This document shows, piece by piece, positions 49,883 through 64,000 of a stretch of 64,000 nt of DNA (position 1 is the first letter of the stretch; each line of letters starts with the position of its first letter). The stretch is from assembly GCA_027574665.1 (NCBI GenBank), contig CM050690.1:35000357-35064356 (forward strand), in the 5' to 3' direction. A program made the position numbers and the translations under genes. The notes under the pieces were generated by a model. The model had not been told where the DNA came from and did no database searches. It saw nothing but the letters and a program-made list of their open reading frames with translations. The DNA comes from Rhynochetos jubatus (lineage: Eukaryota > Chordata > Aves > Eurypygiformes > Rhynochetidae).

Positions 49883-52800
49883 AATTATTTATTTTTCATT
49901 GATGGCCACATAAGTTCTAACTTACCTTTCCCTCAGAATGGAAGGATTGTCCTCAGGGATCCTAAATATTGTTATTGATGTCTACTCTAGCACACATTGA
50001 ATCTTCTCCATGGAAACAGGAAGTATGAGGAATCTGAAATAAGACAAAGAAGGAATTAAATATAAGTATCAGCTGGGAAGTGCTTCAAGCAATGATTATT
50101 CTTTCAGCATTCAGCTAATTGCTCAAGATGGCTGACTGCAATAAGAATATTAGTGATCATATTTAAAAGAAAAATTAAAGTATCAGCTATTTCCAGAGAA
50201 AGAACAAATAGCACACACTTCATCCTGATCTCATTTATATCAGCTTTTTACATACACACGCAGTTGGAGTTGGGTCTGGTTACAGTTACCTTATGAAAAT
50301 TCAAAGGACCTCTATTGAACTGTAAAGACTTCCTTCAGATTACACACAATGAGATCAGGATCCAGTTCCTGCATTTTAATGGGGTAACACCTAATTTAGA
50401 GCAGCATGAGATTAGAATCAGGCCCTGAATGTGAAGAAACAGTGGAGTTACAGTTTTAAGATATAGGAGACTAGAATATAATGAGAAGAGGGTGCCTAGT
50501 ACACAGGGTGAAATATGAAAAATGAAGCTTTATTTTCATGCTCGCACCTGAAATGCAAATGTGTAACAGATGTTTAGCTATCTTCTTTCATTCTATTGAC
50601 CTCACATTCATCACAGTACAAAAATATGTAACACATCATAATCGAACTGATGGAAAGCCTGTACTATACAAGCGACTGTAAGGAGTTCTCTGTTAGTATA
50701 TCTAATTTAATTTGAAACAGGGAAGTTGGGTCTTCCCTTAGAGCAGGCCCAAAACGTTTTTGACTGAGAAATCACTCACTGTGAAGTATCTTAATAATAA
50801 CAACTTGTAAATCCCCAAAGGTCTCACAATGTAAGTCTTCAGTGAATTACAAACCTATCTGTATGAGTTTATACTCACATATACATATGTACCTAAACTT
50901 GCATGAATGTACACATTTAACTTCCACTTTTTCATGTTATACCTAAGCTGCTATTCTTTCATTGTACATCAGCTGAATACCCTGTTATCTCATTTGTTTG
51001 GTACAACATGGGTTTCTTACAGTAGGCCACAGTGGATTAGGAACAGAAGGAAATGAACAGCATTGGAATGTATGAATGATTTATTCTGTGGCTAGAGTAA
51101 AGCAGTCAGGGCTTCACCCAAGTTCTTTTTCTCATTGTTTCACTCAAGAGAATCACTAGTGCTTTCATGTCTTGGGTTACACACCTACATGTATTTAAAA
51201 AGCAGCAGTACACCTCTCCTTCACAAGGGTGTAGTTCATGTATTAAAATAAGGTGTTAAAATACTTCAGAAATGTATTTTTAAAGCCTTTAGGATCCTTT
51301 GTGTTGTTCTTTCAATGTTCTTTAGGGTTTTGCAATCCTTTCCCATCTTAGCAGCCCAGTAAGCTGACATTCTTCTGTGAGGTTCAGGTAATCTATACAT
51401 TTGTGTTCTCTTGCAAGAGCCTTCACTGACCAGAAGAGCATGTGATAAACAGTAGACATCCCAACACCATGTGCTTTAAGAACCACCTGGAGAAAGCCAG
51501 TAATTTCTTAAAGAAGAAAAATGTTTTGGAACTTAATGACACAAATACCCAAAGCAAAAGTCACAAAAATCTGTTATCACAGGCATGGACAAAAGAGAGA
51601 ACTTGTGTTAAATAACCTGAAAGTAGAAAGGACTTGTGTCAGCAAAGACCATGGCGTGGCACTGGGATCCACCAAAAGCCTCCTTTTCTTCATTTCAGCG
51701 GGTTTTGGATACATCATATTTTGAGCAGGGAGGAAATTCAGAGCAATTTCTTTCTGCACAGTTGTGCTCCCAGCGATCCAGGAGGCCTAATCCCAGCATT
51801 AGATTACCAGATGCTCAGGGGTTCACTAATCCGTTAGCTATTACATATGCATTCCAGGGTTTTCATAAGAAATGCTACAGCTGTGAATCTCTGAAGTGTC
51901 TCCTAAAGCGATGACTGACTTCAAAAATTATCACTCCCGTTAACCTTAGTACAGGATGGAGCTTTCCCAGTGGCTTTGTGACGCTGGAAGAGATTCTGGA
52001 TAACCTCTGGCTGTTTAATCCCCACAGACCTTGGGAGCAGTGCAAGTGTGGGTGGTGAATGCAGGAAAAACTTTTCCTATTGGATTCTGCAAATTCTTAC
52101 CCTTCAGGTGCTCCCTCTTTCCCAGGAGTGTCAGTGATTTGCTGTCAAAATTTTCAGGAGACGCTTGAAGGAAAACATTTTCCCTTAGGCTGAGATAAAC
52201 CCCATGTCTCAGAGGTGCATAAGCAAGCCTAAAAACAGGCTGGAGGGAGAGGGCAACCTGCATATAGAACTTCTTAAGAAAAAAAGCAACTTCACTTGTT
52301 AAGCAAACTAAGGACTTGCATATACGCCAAAACCATGCTAAGCACGTGAGTAGTGAGGAAGTGAGTTAAAAATAAATTTGGAGTTAAAAAATAGCATTTG
52401 TGCAAATTATGTTATTGTATTTCAAGGCAATACATGTGAAATACAATGAATTTGATTGTTTAAGGTATGTATGAGAAGCTCAACAACGACACACATTGCT
52501 AGTGAAGAAAATTCAGTGCAAGGGATGCCTAAACCACAAGAAGGACATTTAAAGCAGGTATCTCCTCTTTGCCTTTAATCTTTGCCGTTTGATCTTGAAA
52601 AAAAGGAGCTTATAGAAGGTTTTCAAGCTTCTCTCAGATCTTACTTTGAGATAATGAAGGCAAAGAGGGTTTCTCTCTCTTTCTGAAAATTATGATCTCT
52701 GCTCTCTCAGACACTAAGGAAAGGCAAAGACAGGCAACGTCTCCAGCTGAACACCTTCCTTCTAACAAAACATAAAGCAGAAATTCATGCTGAGACTTTG

Positions 52801-55800
52801 GTCAACAGTCAAGTGAGTTGCATTCAAACCCGAGTGTCGATAACAGGTTGTGTTTTGCCTGGAAGAGCACAGCAGGCCAGGTTATGTGTAGCCATCAGAG
52901 GAAGGACATGTTTTTTTCTCTTCACCATACATCTGTATCAAATGAAGGTAGAAACATAAGTGAGTCCAAAATTGCTCTGCGTTACAGCCTAGGGTGCAAT
53001 CCAAATTAAAAATGAAACTGAGCAGATAAAGCCGAGGACTAGAAATTCATGTATCCTCCTTGAACCTGTACCAGTGAAACTTGTACCAGTGAATAATGCA
53101 TCCAATAAAAATTACTTTTAGTCTGGCATCTTCTGGATCATTGGCAAACCATTTAGCATTTAAGGTCCCATTAAGATTAACCCTTCATCTTGAGTGTTGA
53201 TACTGCTTTCTACTGTGATGCTTCCTTATTATCTCTTGTCAGGGAAGGAGGAAGAATAAAAGGACAGGAGGGAGAGGATTAATTTTTAATTTGTGTGCAG
53301 TTAAAGTGTAGTTTCTGGACATCATAGCAAGTAAATGAGTGTCAAATCAGATACATTGAAAACAAGTGTTAAGGTTGTTTGATGATCATGTAACAAGTAT
53401 GAAAAGAAATGTCCTCCCAAAGCGACGTCATTTATTTTAATGATGAGCTCGGTAGTGCAACGTAATTTCTTATATGCCTAAATATTTTGGATTGGGTTGT
53501 ATCATTCTCCACTACAGCAAATAGAGATCCTTTTAGCATGTATCATATCACTGAATTCAACAGGATGACAAATGAAAAAAGGTACCACTTCCATGGTTCG
53601 CATCCATAACATATTTTCCAGACATATAGAAGGTGCCTCTTCTTCGTTAGACTCAGATGCCAAATATATTTGTTCATGTTAGCTGATGTTATTTCTAAAA
53701 CATCTAATACCTGTCTAGGAAGAATCAGAGATTTTATTTTTCCAAGAGCTGCATCTGTGTTGGATTTAGGGAGCTTGTGAAAACCTAATGTCAAATGAAG
53801 TTACATACTCACAGTGCTGAAGGATGAAGAAAAATGACTTAGAGCAACATATATTAGTTTAGAGCAATTCATGTCAGTTTATTACTATAAAGCATTCATC
53901 CTATTTCCTCTTGTTTAATTTACACACTAGATGAAAGAAAGACACAGGTTGAAGAGATAAGCTGCGACCACAGAAGAAAATTTAATGCAGATACTAAAAT
54001 ATTAAATTAAAAATGATGTTGCAAAGTTTAAATATAAAAGGTTCAAGATTTTCAGGGACAGGTGTATGAGACATTTGCAGCTCCATAGTTAGATATTCAT
54101 CTACAATCTACGTAGCCCAGTTTTCAAAGCTGTTGGTTATCCAGATGCTCCAGATGGTCTCAGGGATTATGCCTAGATACTTAGGAAGTTTGCAAATTAC
54201 ACTAGCTTCTAGCAATTCTGCCCACTCTGCAGGAAGGGAGCTCCATTAGAAGCATTTTCAAAAGCCTTATTAGTACAAATGGGACAAGCATGTCATCTAC
54301 TTAGTAATACCAAACTGTATTAACCGTCCTCTCAACACAGTCTGTTTGTTAACAGATGAATGCATTACCCAGCTCAAGCGAGGTACCAGGGACTCCGCAG
54401 TGGACATCAGTGTCAAAACTGTAAACACCAAGAGGCTGCATTTGTTGCTGTTGTAGGTTTATGTCAGTCTGTTCAGCCTCTTTGAAGAGTGTGAGATCAA
54501 GCAAGGTGAGGGCACAAGGGAAGCAGTTGCTTTTCCTCTACCACAACACCAGTGTGGGATAGAAAAGGAAAGAAGAGGAAAATATAGTTTAAGATGATAT
54601 TGGGCAGAATGGAGCAGGCACAACCTTGAGGCATATACAGCTTTATATACCTCACAGAAATAAAGCATTTATATTATAGCTTCCCTCAGTTAACAGCTAT
54701 GGGAAGCTAACTGGATGTAAAATAAAGGGAGCAAACTTACGGCAGGAAGAAAAGTCATCCCAGAGAGTGGTTTTCATTGCTCTGTAGTTCTAGCAATGCT
54801 GCTGGTGAGAGCATAGTGTTTATACTGTAAATCCTCACAGCCTACTTTTATTTTATGGTCTTATTTAGCTTTCCACTTTTGGATTGCTTTATTGCATGGT
54901 GAATTATGTCATATTTTAACAACTGTGAAGGTATAAACTAATAGCTGGGAATGTGCTTGTTTTAAATGTTTCTGTTTAATGCAAGGAAACAGATATCATT
55001 ACAGGTTTTGATGTGGTTCTCCTTGCAGATGCTTGGTTGACTCACCTTTTAATGTTGAACACCCTTTATTTTCTGAAACCTTAGGGATTGTTCAGAAGAA
55101 AAGCACATTTGTTTATAGAGTTGAACTCTCTACTCTTGCTATAGAATGCTCTTTATGCTGTCTGATCTGATTCTCATATACTTTAATAACGATTTCATTA
55201 GCCTTGGTGTAGGTGTTAATGATATTTAGACTGAAAGGCTGTCACTACATTGTCATTGCTCACATTGTTCAGCAGTGAATCTTTTCTGCTTCCATGCCCA
55301 TATGTGTACACTGACCAGAAACAGGATTTTGCACTTTCTGTTCTTTGTCCTGTATCTACACCGAATTCTTGGTCTCACCTGACCTACTGACATCAGACAA
55401 GAAAAAAAAAAAGTGTTAGTCAGTTGCTACTCTGTTCACTCCCAAACTGCATCACAGGCAAGGGCAGGAGGGAGAAGCTGAGTGAAGACAGTCTGGTTCA
55501 AGCACCCCTACTTGGGAGCAGGCCATCCCATGCCAGGTCTCTCCCCAGTATCTGGCTCTCACACTACCCCAGCCCCTGCGGCCGGATGACCCCACATGAT
55601 GGCCACAGTCACCAAGCTCACACCGGCTAATCTGGCACTGGATTATGGGTGTCATGGGGCCCACACCCACTCACTGCCCTCATCTGCTTTGGCTAAAACT
55701 GATGCTGGAAAAGAAGCAAAAGCAGCTTGTGTGCAGCCACACAAGACAGATCGGCTAACCACTAATAAAGCAGATTGCTCTAACAACTAGGTCCAAAGCA

Positions 55801-58800
55801 GTGCACAGTCTTTCAAAATAAATGGAAAAAGTGTATAAAATAGTTTGATAACTACTGATACGCTAGGTTAAAACATGTAGTTATTATGAAGTGGGAGGGG
55901 GTTCACTTGAACCATCAATAAGACAAAATTTTGTTGGGGTAAAATGTCCATTAATTTTATCTGATCAGTTTAATTTGTCAGCTCAAGTTAAACACCTTAT
56001 TTAAAGCAGCAGCAAGCACCAGGAACAATGCTTGGCATTATTTCTCCCACACCTGCCAACATTCCAAATCCCCCCCACCAAAAAAATATAAAAACCTGTA
56101 TGTAGCTTTTCCGCAGAAACAAACAAACAATGTTACTGCTAATTAGCCACATTTACGTTCTCTGAAGTAACTCTCTATAGGGAAAACCCACATGTTCAAC
56201 AGGGTACATGGATGAAATGTTTACCATTTTGTCTAAAAGTAAAGCACAGAGCTAGAGACTAAGACAGAAAGACAGGCAGAGGAATTCTTAAGGCATTTAC
56301 AAGCCCTTAGAATTAGGGTTTAACTGCAGTGTAAAATGATTTGTGATGAGAACAAGACAGATAAGGGAATTGTTCTACTTGCTAGCAGCCTTTTCTTTTT
56401 CACTTCAATAGAAAGTTATCCCACAGACTAGGCCAGACCCCCACAGCAGTACGTGAGGTGGCTGTTGCCGAGTATCTTTCACCCTGATGGCTCTGATGGT
56501 GACAGGATCCCCCATGGGAAAATTCCTTCCATGAGGAGCAGTTCAGGGTCTTAAAGCAACTTAATCCATTCTAGACTCCTTCAGGTTTTGAAGTATGCAA
56601 CTGGATTTGGAGTCGCTAAATCTATGCTTCAGCTGGTATTTTTACAAGTAGTCCTGCATTTTTGTGGTTCAAACTGAAACATAGACATTCTTACAGATTC
56701 CAGAAAGTATTTGCTAAACATTCTAATGGTGAGTGTTAAAACATCTCTGAATGGATTAAACTCTCAGCCTCCTTACTGTCAGGCCAAGGAAATGACCCTA
56801 GTCCATGACTTTTATCTTCCAGATTTAAAGTTCAAAAGAGAGTGAAAAGCCAGATAAGATACTGGAACTGAAAGGATGATCTGGTATTTTCAGTACTGAA
56901 AGAAATCATGTTTATTGGATATCCCAACTGTTCAAATTCTATGCCATTTTTCTAACTAGAGGACCTGAAGAATTTATCCACGTACAGCAAACTATGCACA
57001 GTTCGGAAGATAAACAAAAGATTTATCTGTGCTCTTCACAACTTCATGAAAGATTATTTAAAAGGTTTCCAGAAAAAGTCCCAGTTACAAGCAAAAGTAA
57101 AAGCATTAATTCATGAGAATTTAAACCAGCTCTTGCTGATAAAAATTTTCCAATTTCCTACGTTTCTCCAACTCTATATGGCACACTGATGCTATTCAAG
57201 AATGGCATGACTTTGTAAAAAAAAGGAAATCTAGCTTTCACTTTCATACTAATATCAAATACTTTATAATAAATACATTTGATCAAAAGCACTCAAATGG
57301 AGGAAATCAATTGCTTCACAATGCAGAAAGGTAAAAATCATCTGGCAGAAATGAAGAGGCTGACTGGGTAATGTCAGTAATCATCCTCCTCCCATACAGA
57401 CTGAGGCAGACTCTCCTTGTCAATGGTGGAAACAACAGCCTCTTATGAAGACTTCATACTGTGCTTTTATAACTGCTTTAGTAATTCCACTGACACCAAA
57501 AGAATCACGTCAATAATGCACCCTCCTTAAATATAAGCTGCCAAACTTCCCCCACCCCTTGCTTTAAGATTGTATTTTCAGAATTATACATGCTTTCCCC
57601 AGTGTAGCCCTCCTTGGCTGGCAGTCAGAAGACTAACAATGCACCTGTACTATCGGTGTGGTGTGTCGTAAACTAACTATACTAATTTATCCGATTGCCT
57701 TCCGAGTGTGATGTGGGGAACAGCAGCCGACATTGGCCCATTGTCTAACCTGGATAGAGAGAAATGGTGTGGCATGTGACTATTCATTTAGAAAAAAGCA
57801 TTGGGAGAGGAGAAACTCCTGTTTTCTGAATCCTCAGAAGAGTTAAAAATGTACTGAATACATCCAACTTTGTACGTAAGGGAGCATCATTGGTGGGAGG
57901 TTGGTGGTGGGAGCATAATGGGATGGGAGTTGACTTATTGCCGTTGAGTGAATGATGAGATGCACCCTGAAGCCAAGCAAGGAGTGGAACCTCAGCTTGG
58001 GCAGAAGCATAGGTTAAAAACATCTTAGTTTGTCCCTTATGTGGCATGTAATGAGTTCTGCCCATGCCAACTTGTGCAGAGGTCTGGATCCTGGCAAATG
58101 TTTGCCTTGGTCTTAACCAGGCTGGGATGGAGGTGGTTTGAAAAATCTGGCTACTAAAATGTGACTTGGAAACTTGATTCCTTCTGGGAACCAGAATTGT
58201 CCTCCTGGCCCTGCCACCACCACTGACTAATAGCAACCCAGTGGACATGCTGGCTTGAAACAGCTATGAAGTTTTTTGCTAATTTGTTAGTAAATAATGC
58301 TACAGAAGTAAGATCTTCAAAGCCATTTGATTATGGCAGTCAGTCTGATGCAGTTTAAGGTTTATACTTGGCAGTTAATAAAAACAATTGACCATCTCTG
58401 ACAGCAGATGTTTCCTTAAGGGTATATGAACAACATTTTAGCAGTCATCCAGTTCAGCTCTGACAGCTTTCCTGTATGTGACAAAATCACTGACTCAGGA
58501 TTCCACATTACAGAACTGTGTAGAGCAGAGATGTGAATTCCTGTATGTGAAGTTAGGAAAAGGCCAGTGCATTGTAAGTGTCTCTTAAATGCACATAAAC
58601 ATAAAATCAGGAAGGTGTTATTTTTGATGCATTGTGGGGACTTGGTATTTCTTTGCATAGCTTTGCTGTCAAAGGGCTTTTAGGTATCTATCATCCACCT
58701 ATATCCTCTTCTAAGCAGAAACCCACTTATGGATTTCCAGTTTAACCAGATGACATCTAGAAAGGTTATCCACACCTTTCCTATTAATGCCTCCACGAAT

Positions 58801-60124
58801 TTTCACTGAAATAATTAGGTTGAGTGGAGTTTCAAGAACAAACTGTTTCTTTACACATTGAATCTCTTGCCAACACATTGACATTATGGAATTCACATGG
58901 GTTAAAATCTCAACTAGTCTGAGGTTGTCTCAGAGACTTACCAAACTTGTATGAGACCTCAATATCTGTGATTTGAATAATGAGGTACTTTCTGTGATCA
59001 ACTGAAAATAAAACTTGCTTAGTATTCCTGATAAGTGATTTTGATATTAAAGTCCAAACTACCATTCCATAGTCTTTGCAAGAGAATTTGTTAGACAAAG
59101 CTCCTCTTTCCATTTACATTATGCTTATCATAGACTGAAGTATCTTTTTCTGTACCCTGCAGTTCATAATCAGTATCTTTTATTTTGCTTTTTGACACTT
59201 GAAGAGTCTTTTGATTAATAGACCCTACGAGCCCCGTATGATCTCAGGATGATTTTTCAGGAAGATTTTAATAAGGTGTCTTCCTAGCCTGTCACCCAAA
59301 TGTATCACTGCTCCCTGTCAGTTATGCATGAATGTGCCAGTAGAACTATTTCACTTTCAAATAAAATGGAATCAATATTTCAGCTTTCTGAAGGCCTAGA
59401 TCTGTACTGCCAGTGGTATTTCATTACAAAAAGCTTTCGGCAAATCCACCTTTTTAATGATTAGTGTAGAAAAACACATCAAAGCCTGGAGAGCTTCATG
59501 GTATTTTTCTTAGTTTTTTAAAAAACTAGAACTGCCAAGAACATGTCTTACTTTATTCAGAAGGTTTTGACATCCGAAACATAAGCTCTTGAAAGAACCC
59601 ACCCAGTTGTTTGTTGATAATAACATAAACATTGCTAAAACACATTCCATTAATTTTCAGCGTTTGTCAGGGGCATTTCAATTACAAGCATACGAGTCCT
59701 TCTCCAACTTGTTTCAGGAATTCATTTAATCCATGCAAAATTCTTTGGAATAGAAACAGTTCTACTGCAGACCTAAACTTGTAGAACTAAGGCTTACAGT
59801 TGCATGTTTCCCAGAATTTGAAACTGCTTCTAGACATAAAAGCAAGATATTCTACTGGAGAAACAGGTTATTTTTAAATTATTTTTTCACAGGTACTAAT
59901 GACTTACTGCAATTTAAGGCGAAAAGGATTCAAAGGAAGGGAGAAAAAACACGAACACTGAAAGGTTCGTACTATGCAAAGTGTCCACTCACTTTATTGT
60001 GAGGTATATCAAAAGCCATAGATGCTTTAGGATAAGGAAAATGAGTAGAATTATTCATATGACTTTTAGATGTTATTTGTTATACACATAACCATGGTAT
60101 TATCTATTATCTGTCTTAAAAGTT
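49883..60124. other. Intergenic, no recognised gene
   Basis: The longest stretch free of recognised transposons. A GC-richer island occurs at about 55,440-55,760. A 154-codon ORF at 57,784-58,248 (-) is the longest frame outside GC-rich or CR1 DNA but has no recognisable motif. Everything else is AT-rich and without structure I can name. Confidence 0.5.
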
Positions 60125-60743
60125 TGTCATGGCTTAACCCCAGTCAGCGACTAAGCACCACACAGCTGCTCGCTCACCTCCCTCCTCCCACAGTGAGATG
60201 GAGAAAATTGGAGGAAAAAGATAAAAGAGCTCATGGGTTGAGATAAGAACAGCTTAATAACTGAAACAAATGAAATAAATTAATGATACTAATAATATTA
60301 ATAACAATATGTAAGGAAAATACTAATATTACTACTAATAATGATATTAATATGCAATAAGAAGGAAAACAGCAATGGAAAAAACCTCAGTGATACAACC
60401 ATTCACCACTCACCAACTGGTGCCCAGCCCATCCCCAAGCAACAAGAGCCAGAGAGAAACCCTCGGTCAACTCCCCCAAATTATACACTGAGCATGAAGT
60501 TTTATGGCATGAAATATCCCTTTAGTCAGTTTGGGTCAGCTGTCCTGGCTGTGTCCCCTCCCAGCTGGGAGGACAGGTGTGAAGGCAGTATAAGAAACTG
60601 AAGTCCTGGGCTTAATGTAAACATTGCTTGGCAACCATTAAAAAGATTAGTATGTTCTCAGTCTTCTCAGCAGAAATCCAAAACACAGCCTCATAATAGC
60701 TACTGTGAAGAAAATTAACTCTATTCCAATCAAAACCAGCACA
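60125..60743 (-). mobile_element. Solo LTR of an avian endogenous retrovirus (second family)
   Basis: Plus strand opens TGTCATGGCTTAACCCCAGT and closes CTATTCCAATCAAAACCAGC then ACA, the reverse complement of the common avian LTR beginning TGTCCTGGTTTCAGCTGGGA. Intermediate landmarks are CAGTTTGGGTCAGCTGTCCT and GGCTGTGTCCCCTCCCAGCT (about 60,527-60,565). The AAT/ATT-rich part (60,260-60,360) is a degenerate microsatellite usual for this family. It has no internal sequence beside it, so solo. Fossil. Confidence 0.85.
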
Positions 60744-63700
60744 AAATATAATTTGATTTTTGCTGAGAGGAGTGGTATCATACTGAATTTGATAAGACCA
60801 AACTCCCATTTCTCCATTTACGTTGATTCTTCAGTACTCCCTTGCCAAACTGAAAAGTAAGTAATATGTTGAGCATATACTGGCCGAATATGTTTGGATA
60901 TATGAAATCCTCTGCTATGATATGATGAACCCTGTCTTTGTCTTCTAGTGTAATTCCTGTACAATAAAATTAACATGTTCTCTGTGTTATTACCATATAC
61001 AGTGATGGTGTATGAATACATCTGTGAGTTTAAATCCCTGGAGAAGGGTGTGGTTCTTAAAATATTGGACAAGTTATGGTCTGTATTCAAGAATGCTAAC
61101 TTATTTCTAAAGATACGCTGGGGTCCTTTGAACCCTTGCTAAAGATTCTGCATCCAAGAATGAAGACAAAACTAACTTTTGACTGCTACTTTTAGACACC
61201 ACAAAGGACAGCAGCTATAGCACTGATGCAAGTAGAACCAACCATAGCTTTTGGTATCCCCTTTAATCAAGTATAAGATCAACTTGTTAAACTGGATCAG
61301 GTAGTTCCAACCCTCCCAATGAAGTTAATGTTATTAGCAGTTTGCTGTCTTATCTATTTCATCCTCCACTCCTGTACAAAGACACTCTCCAACTAGTTTT
61401 TCTATGACCAAGCAAACATTTCACCACTTACAAGCAGAGTGACCTGTGGGATGTTTAGGACAATAAACAAATGCTGCCGCAATAAGCTGGAAGGAGACAT
61501 TCTGAGGCAGAGTGACTGGGTCTCTAAGTGTCATATACTGACATAGTTAAGGAGAACTGGTGAAAAACAGCTCCCATCTCTCCAGTAGTTCCTAAGTCTG
61601 CTAAAGTTTCCAGTGTTCCACAAGTGGAAAACATTTTCTCTTCAACAGAATGTTACAGAAATAATTAGCTATGAAGTCATACCTCTTGAAGACACATCAT
61701 CTGCTTCTAACTTCAAGCAGGGATACAGCAGCTCTGTAGATCGAAAGGATTTACCTTTTGGGTCTAGCGAGTTTGGCAGCATGGAGAGAGAAATGCGCTG
61801 AGCAGAGGATGTACCTTCCTCATAATACAGTGTCAGGTAGATGATTGAATTCACAATCTCAAATAAATTGCTTTTCCCAAAGCTGCCTTTAAGTGTGGAG
61901 TTGTTGCCTATAAAATGTTCGACAGGGCAATTCCTCAACCGCACAAAAGCAGGAAAACTGCAAGATAGCAGGGGTTTGGTTCAGTTTGGTATGACGGGGG
62001 GGTCTTTTTTGAGCAGTGGGGCGGGGGAAGGGTGTTGCAGGTGAGCCTCTGCAGCACAGGATGGGTGTGCTTAATTGCATTGGCTGCAGTACACTTCTGT
62101 GGCAGTATCTCGGAGACCCTCCAGTTCATCTCTTTGATGAACTTTCATACCCTACCACTCAGAGCACAAAGTAGACTAAGCAGCCCGCTGGAAATTATTC
62201 CATTTTCACTAAACTCTTATTTTATAACTTAAAATATCTTAGCATGGCTTTAGAGAGTACATTTTCTGAGGTAAACTTAGGGTTTCATATGGCTTATCAT
62301 GAAGATAGAACATGTGGGTGTTTTTATCCACTCTCATGGAAACTGATGGAATTGAGCACTGGCTCTTGTACTTAATTGTGTGCTGAATTACTGCAATGAT
62401 GCTGTACAAAAATGGAGCAAAAATTAGTCATATCACTCATATTTTGAAAAGTAACCAAAAAGATTCAGTAAAAGAAAGACGCTGTTTTAAGATTTTCACA
62501 GTCACTTTCTTTATTGGACTATGTTATTTTCAGTATTGCATAGAATAAAGCTTATCCTAATGCCAATACTGTTTGGAAAATGGATAATTGTATCCTAGAA
62601 AATTTTTGAGTGATTTGCAATGTATAGTAGAATCACAGGTATTGTGACTTCTAAATATTTCTGTTCAAATATTTTTTGTTTCAGTGGAAAAGAACGTAAG
62701 GCAAAAGTACCAAATTCAGCACTGGTCTAAGAAGACAGATTGCTCAGGCCATTAAACTTAAGTTTTTTGATCTTTCAAGATAATATGTGTAAATACAATT
62801 ACAACAAGAGTAAAGTCTGAATTCATTTTTTAGGTCCAAAATGTTACTATTGTTTCAGTGTTGCTTGTAGACCTTTTATGAATAAATGTGATAACTGAAG
62901 TTACATCTACTTCCATAGTGACTGTGTTGAAACTTACTGGTGATTCATGATGTCTTCATTTCATTTTATGTTCTCTTTTTATTCAAATAGCTCCCTAATG
63001 ATTCCTTCGTAAGTAAGCATGGAGACCTTTGGTTCGTCACATTACTGACTGGAAGAATCCAGAACCTTGTCACCGTGCTGTCACCTACTCTGTTTCCCAC
63101 ACTGCAAGTGTCCGAGGACATGTATGAATCATGTGCTTCCTGAAAAACAAAAAAAATCTGGTGCTTCATTCACATACATGCAACTTGGTCTGGTTAAATA
63201 GTGACCTGTTATCAGTTAGTTTTGGTGGTTTTCCCTATTATAGTACTGGAATACTTTCTAAATGTGCCAGTCTGCATCCTCCTGGAACTTGCAGCCAAAA
63301 CTTGGGAATAAAAGGCAAGAAATTTTCCTTAATTCTCAGTTTAATTAATAAAAATCAATTAATTCCTTGCAAAGAAGGAGAAATATTTTATCTAAATCAC
63401 AGCTGGCTTCATCCCCCAAAGATGGCTTGAGGGATCTCCAGATATAGAGCTGGAATGTATCTCACATAAACAAATACACTTCCTTCTGCAAAAAGAGGGT
63501 GGGAACTATTGTAAAAGCTTCACATTTCTTAAGCTTACATATCAGCCATAATTACTCATTTCCTCTGTTGATCTTTTCAGAAAATTCCCTATAGCCTCTC
63601 TTTGATAGAATCAAGATATACTCAGTTGCATCAGGATTTTTCCTAATTATTGTCCATCTAAACAGAGAAGAGAAACAGTGTATTGCAATTTGGGCAATCA

Positions 63701-64000
63701 ATCAGAGCCACCATTTTGCAGGACAAAGTGCTTCTGATTATTAATGCCTTTGCCTTTCAACTACAAAAGTATATTTCAGGAGAAGACGAAATTTTACTAA
63801 TGAGGAATCAGTTATGGCAGTCAGATAATAGCGGATGATTATTCCAGTTAAGACATCAAATGAGTACTCTACAATGCGTGAGAGAAAGGGATCACAACAG
63901 AATTTCGCAATTCAAAACTACACCACCTTTTACATACTCCAGAAGATTCAGGAAAAATTGCAGCTATGCCACTAACATGGAAAATGCTGACAAACTGATA
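60744..64000. other. Intergenic, nothing recognised to the right edge
   Basis: Overlapping short frames at 61,613-61,944 on both strands have no known domain. In mammals the next gene upstream of NTRK2 is SLC28A3; I see no exon resembling that transporter here. Confidence 0.45.

Noticed and set aside
61613-61801. ORF containing NVTEI, like the TrkB exon junction
   Set aside because: A five-residue match only; the flanking residues do not resemble TrkB and the strand is wrong.
60744-64000. Possible SLC28A3 exon (neighbour of NTRK2 in mammals)
   Set aside because: No open stretch resembles the transporter's conserved membrane segments.
1-64000. CRISPR arrays, tRNA or rRNA genes, bacterial operons
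   Set aside because: No regularly spaced repeats, no cloverleaf or rRNA-like sequence recognised; the DNA is vertebrate.

Overview
The window is vertebrate nuclear DNA and almost certainly avian. A first coding exon on the minus strand reads as bird TrkB. The dispersed repeats are mainly CR1 LINEs with the avian type of 3' end, and there are two LTR families of the kind that litter bird genomes. Intergenic DNA is AT-rich and compact, with one sharp CpG island. In chicken NTRK2 lies on the Z chromosome, so a Z origin is likely by synteny, but the window itself does not prove it.

Layout. From 1 to about 8,048 is the 5' part of NTRK2 intron 1; the gene reads leftward and continues off the left edge. 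From 8,049 to 8,257 is the first coding exon: signal peptide plus the start of the cysteine-rich LRR N-flank. It sits in a CpG island at about 7,720-9,540. The island also holds the 5' UTR and promoter, a pair of CRE sites one helical turn apart, a G-quadruplex-type G-run, a Z-DNA-prone tract and an extra splice donor. From about 9.5 to 64 kb is upstream intergenic DNA in which I recognise no protein-coding exon. It contains seven CR1 copies: 9.84-10.08 (+), 22.47-23.11 (-), 29.34-29.59 (-), 32.26-32.37 (-), 36.98-39.34 (+, the long one), 43.02-43.73 (-) and 47.35-47.81 (-). An eighth copy at 48.83-49.88 (+) has a diverged tail. Two solo LTRs lie at 34.30-35.29 and 60.13-60.74, and a possible third at 39.9-41.1 is weakly supported.

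The only gene logic visible is the control region of NTRK2. The tandem CREs upstream of the start codon match what is published for the activity-dependent P2 promoter of rodent TrkB, and the internal 5' UTR donor fits the multi-exon, multi-promoter 5' end of that gene. The rest is candidate regulatory DNA (several AT-rich blocks that look constrained by motif content, a 22-bp perfect palindrome, an overlapping double E-box) and decayed transposons. I found no clear undescribed system. The best leads are the promoter architecture, an unassigned diverged repeat family present twice near 12-14 kb, and two moderately long ORFs of unknown origin.
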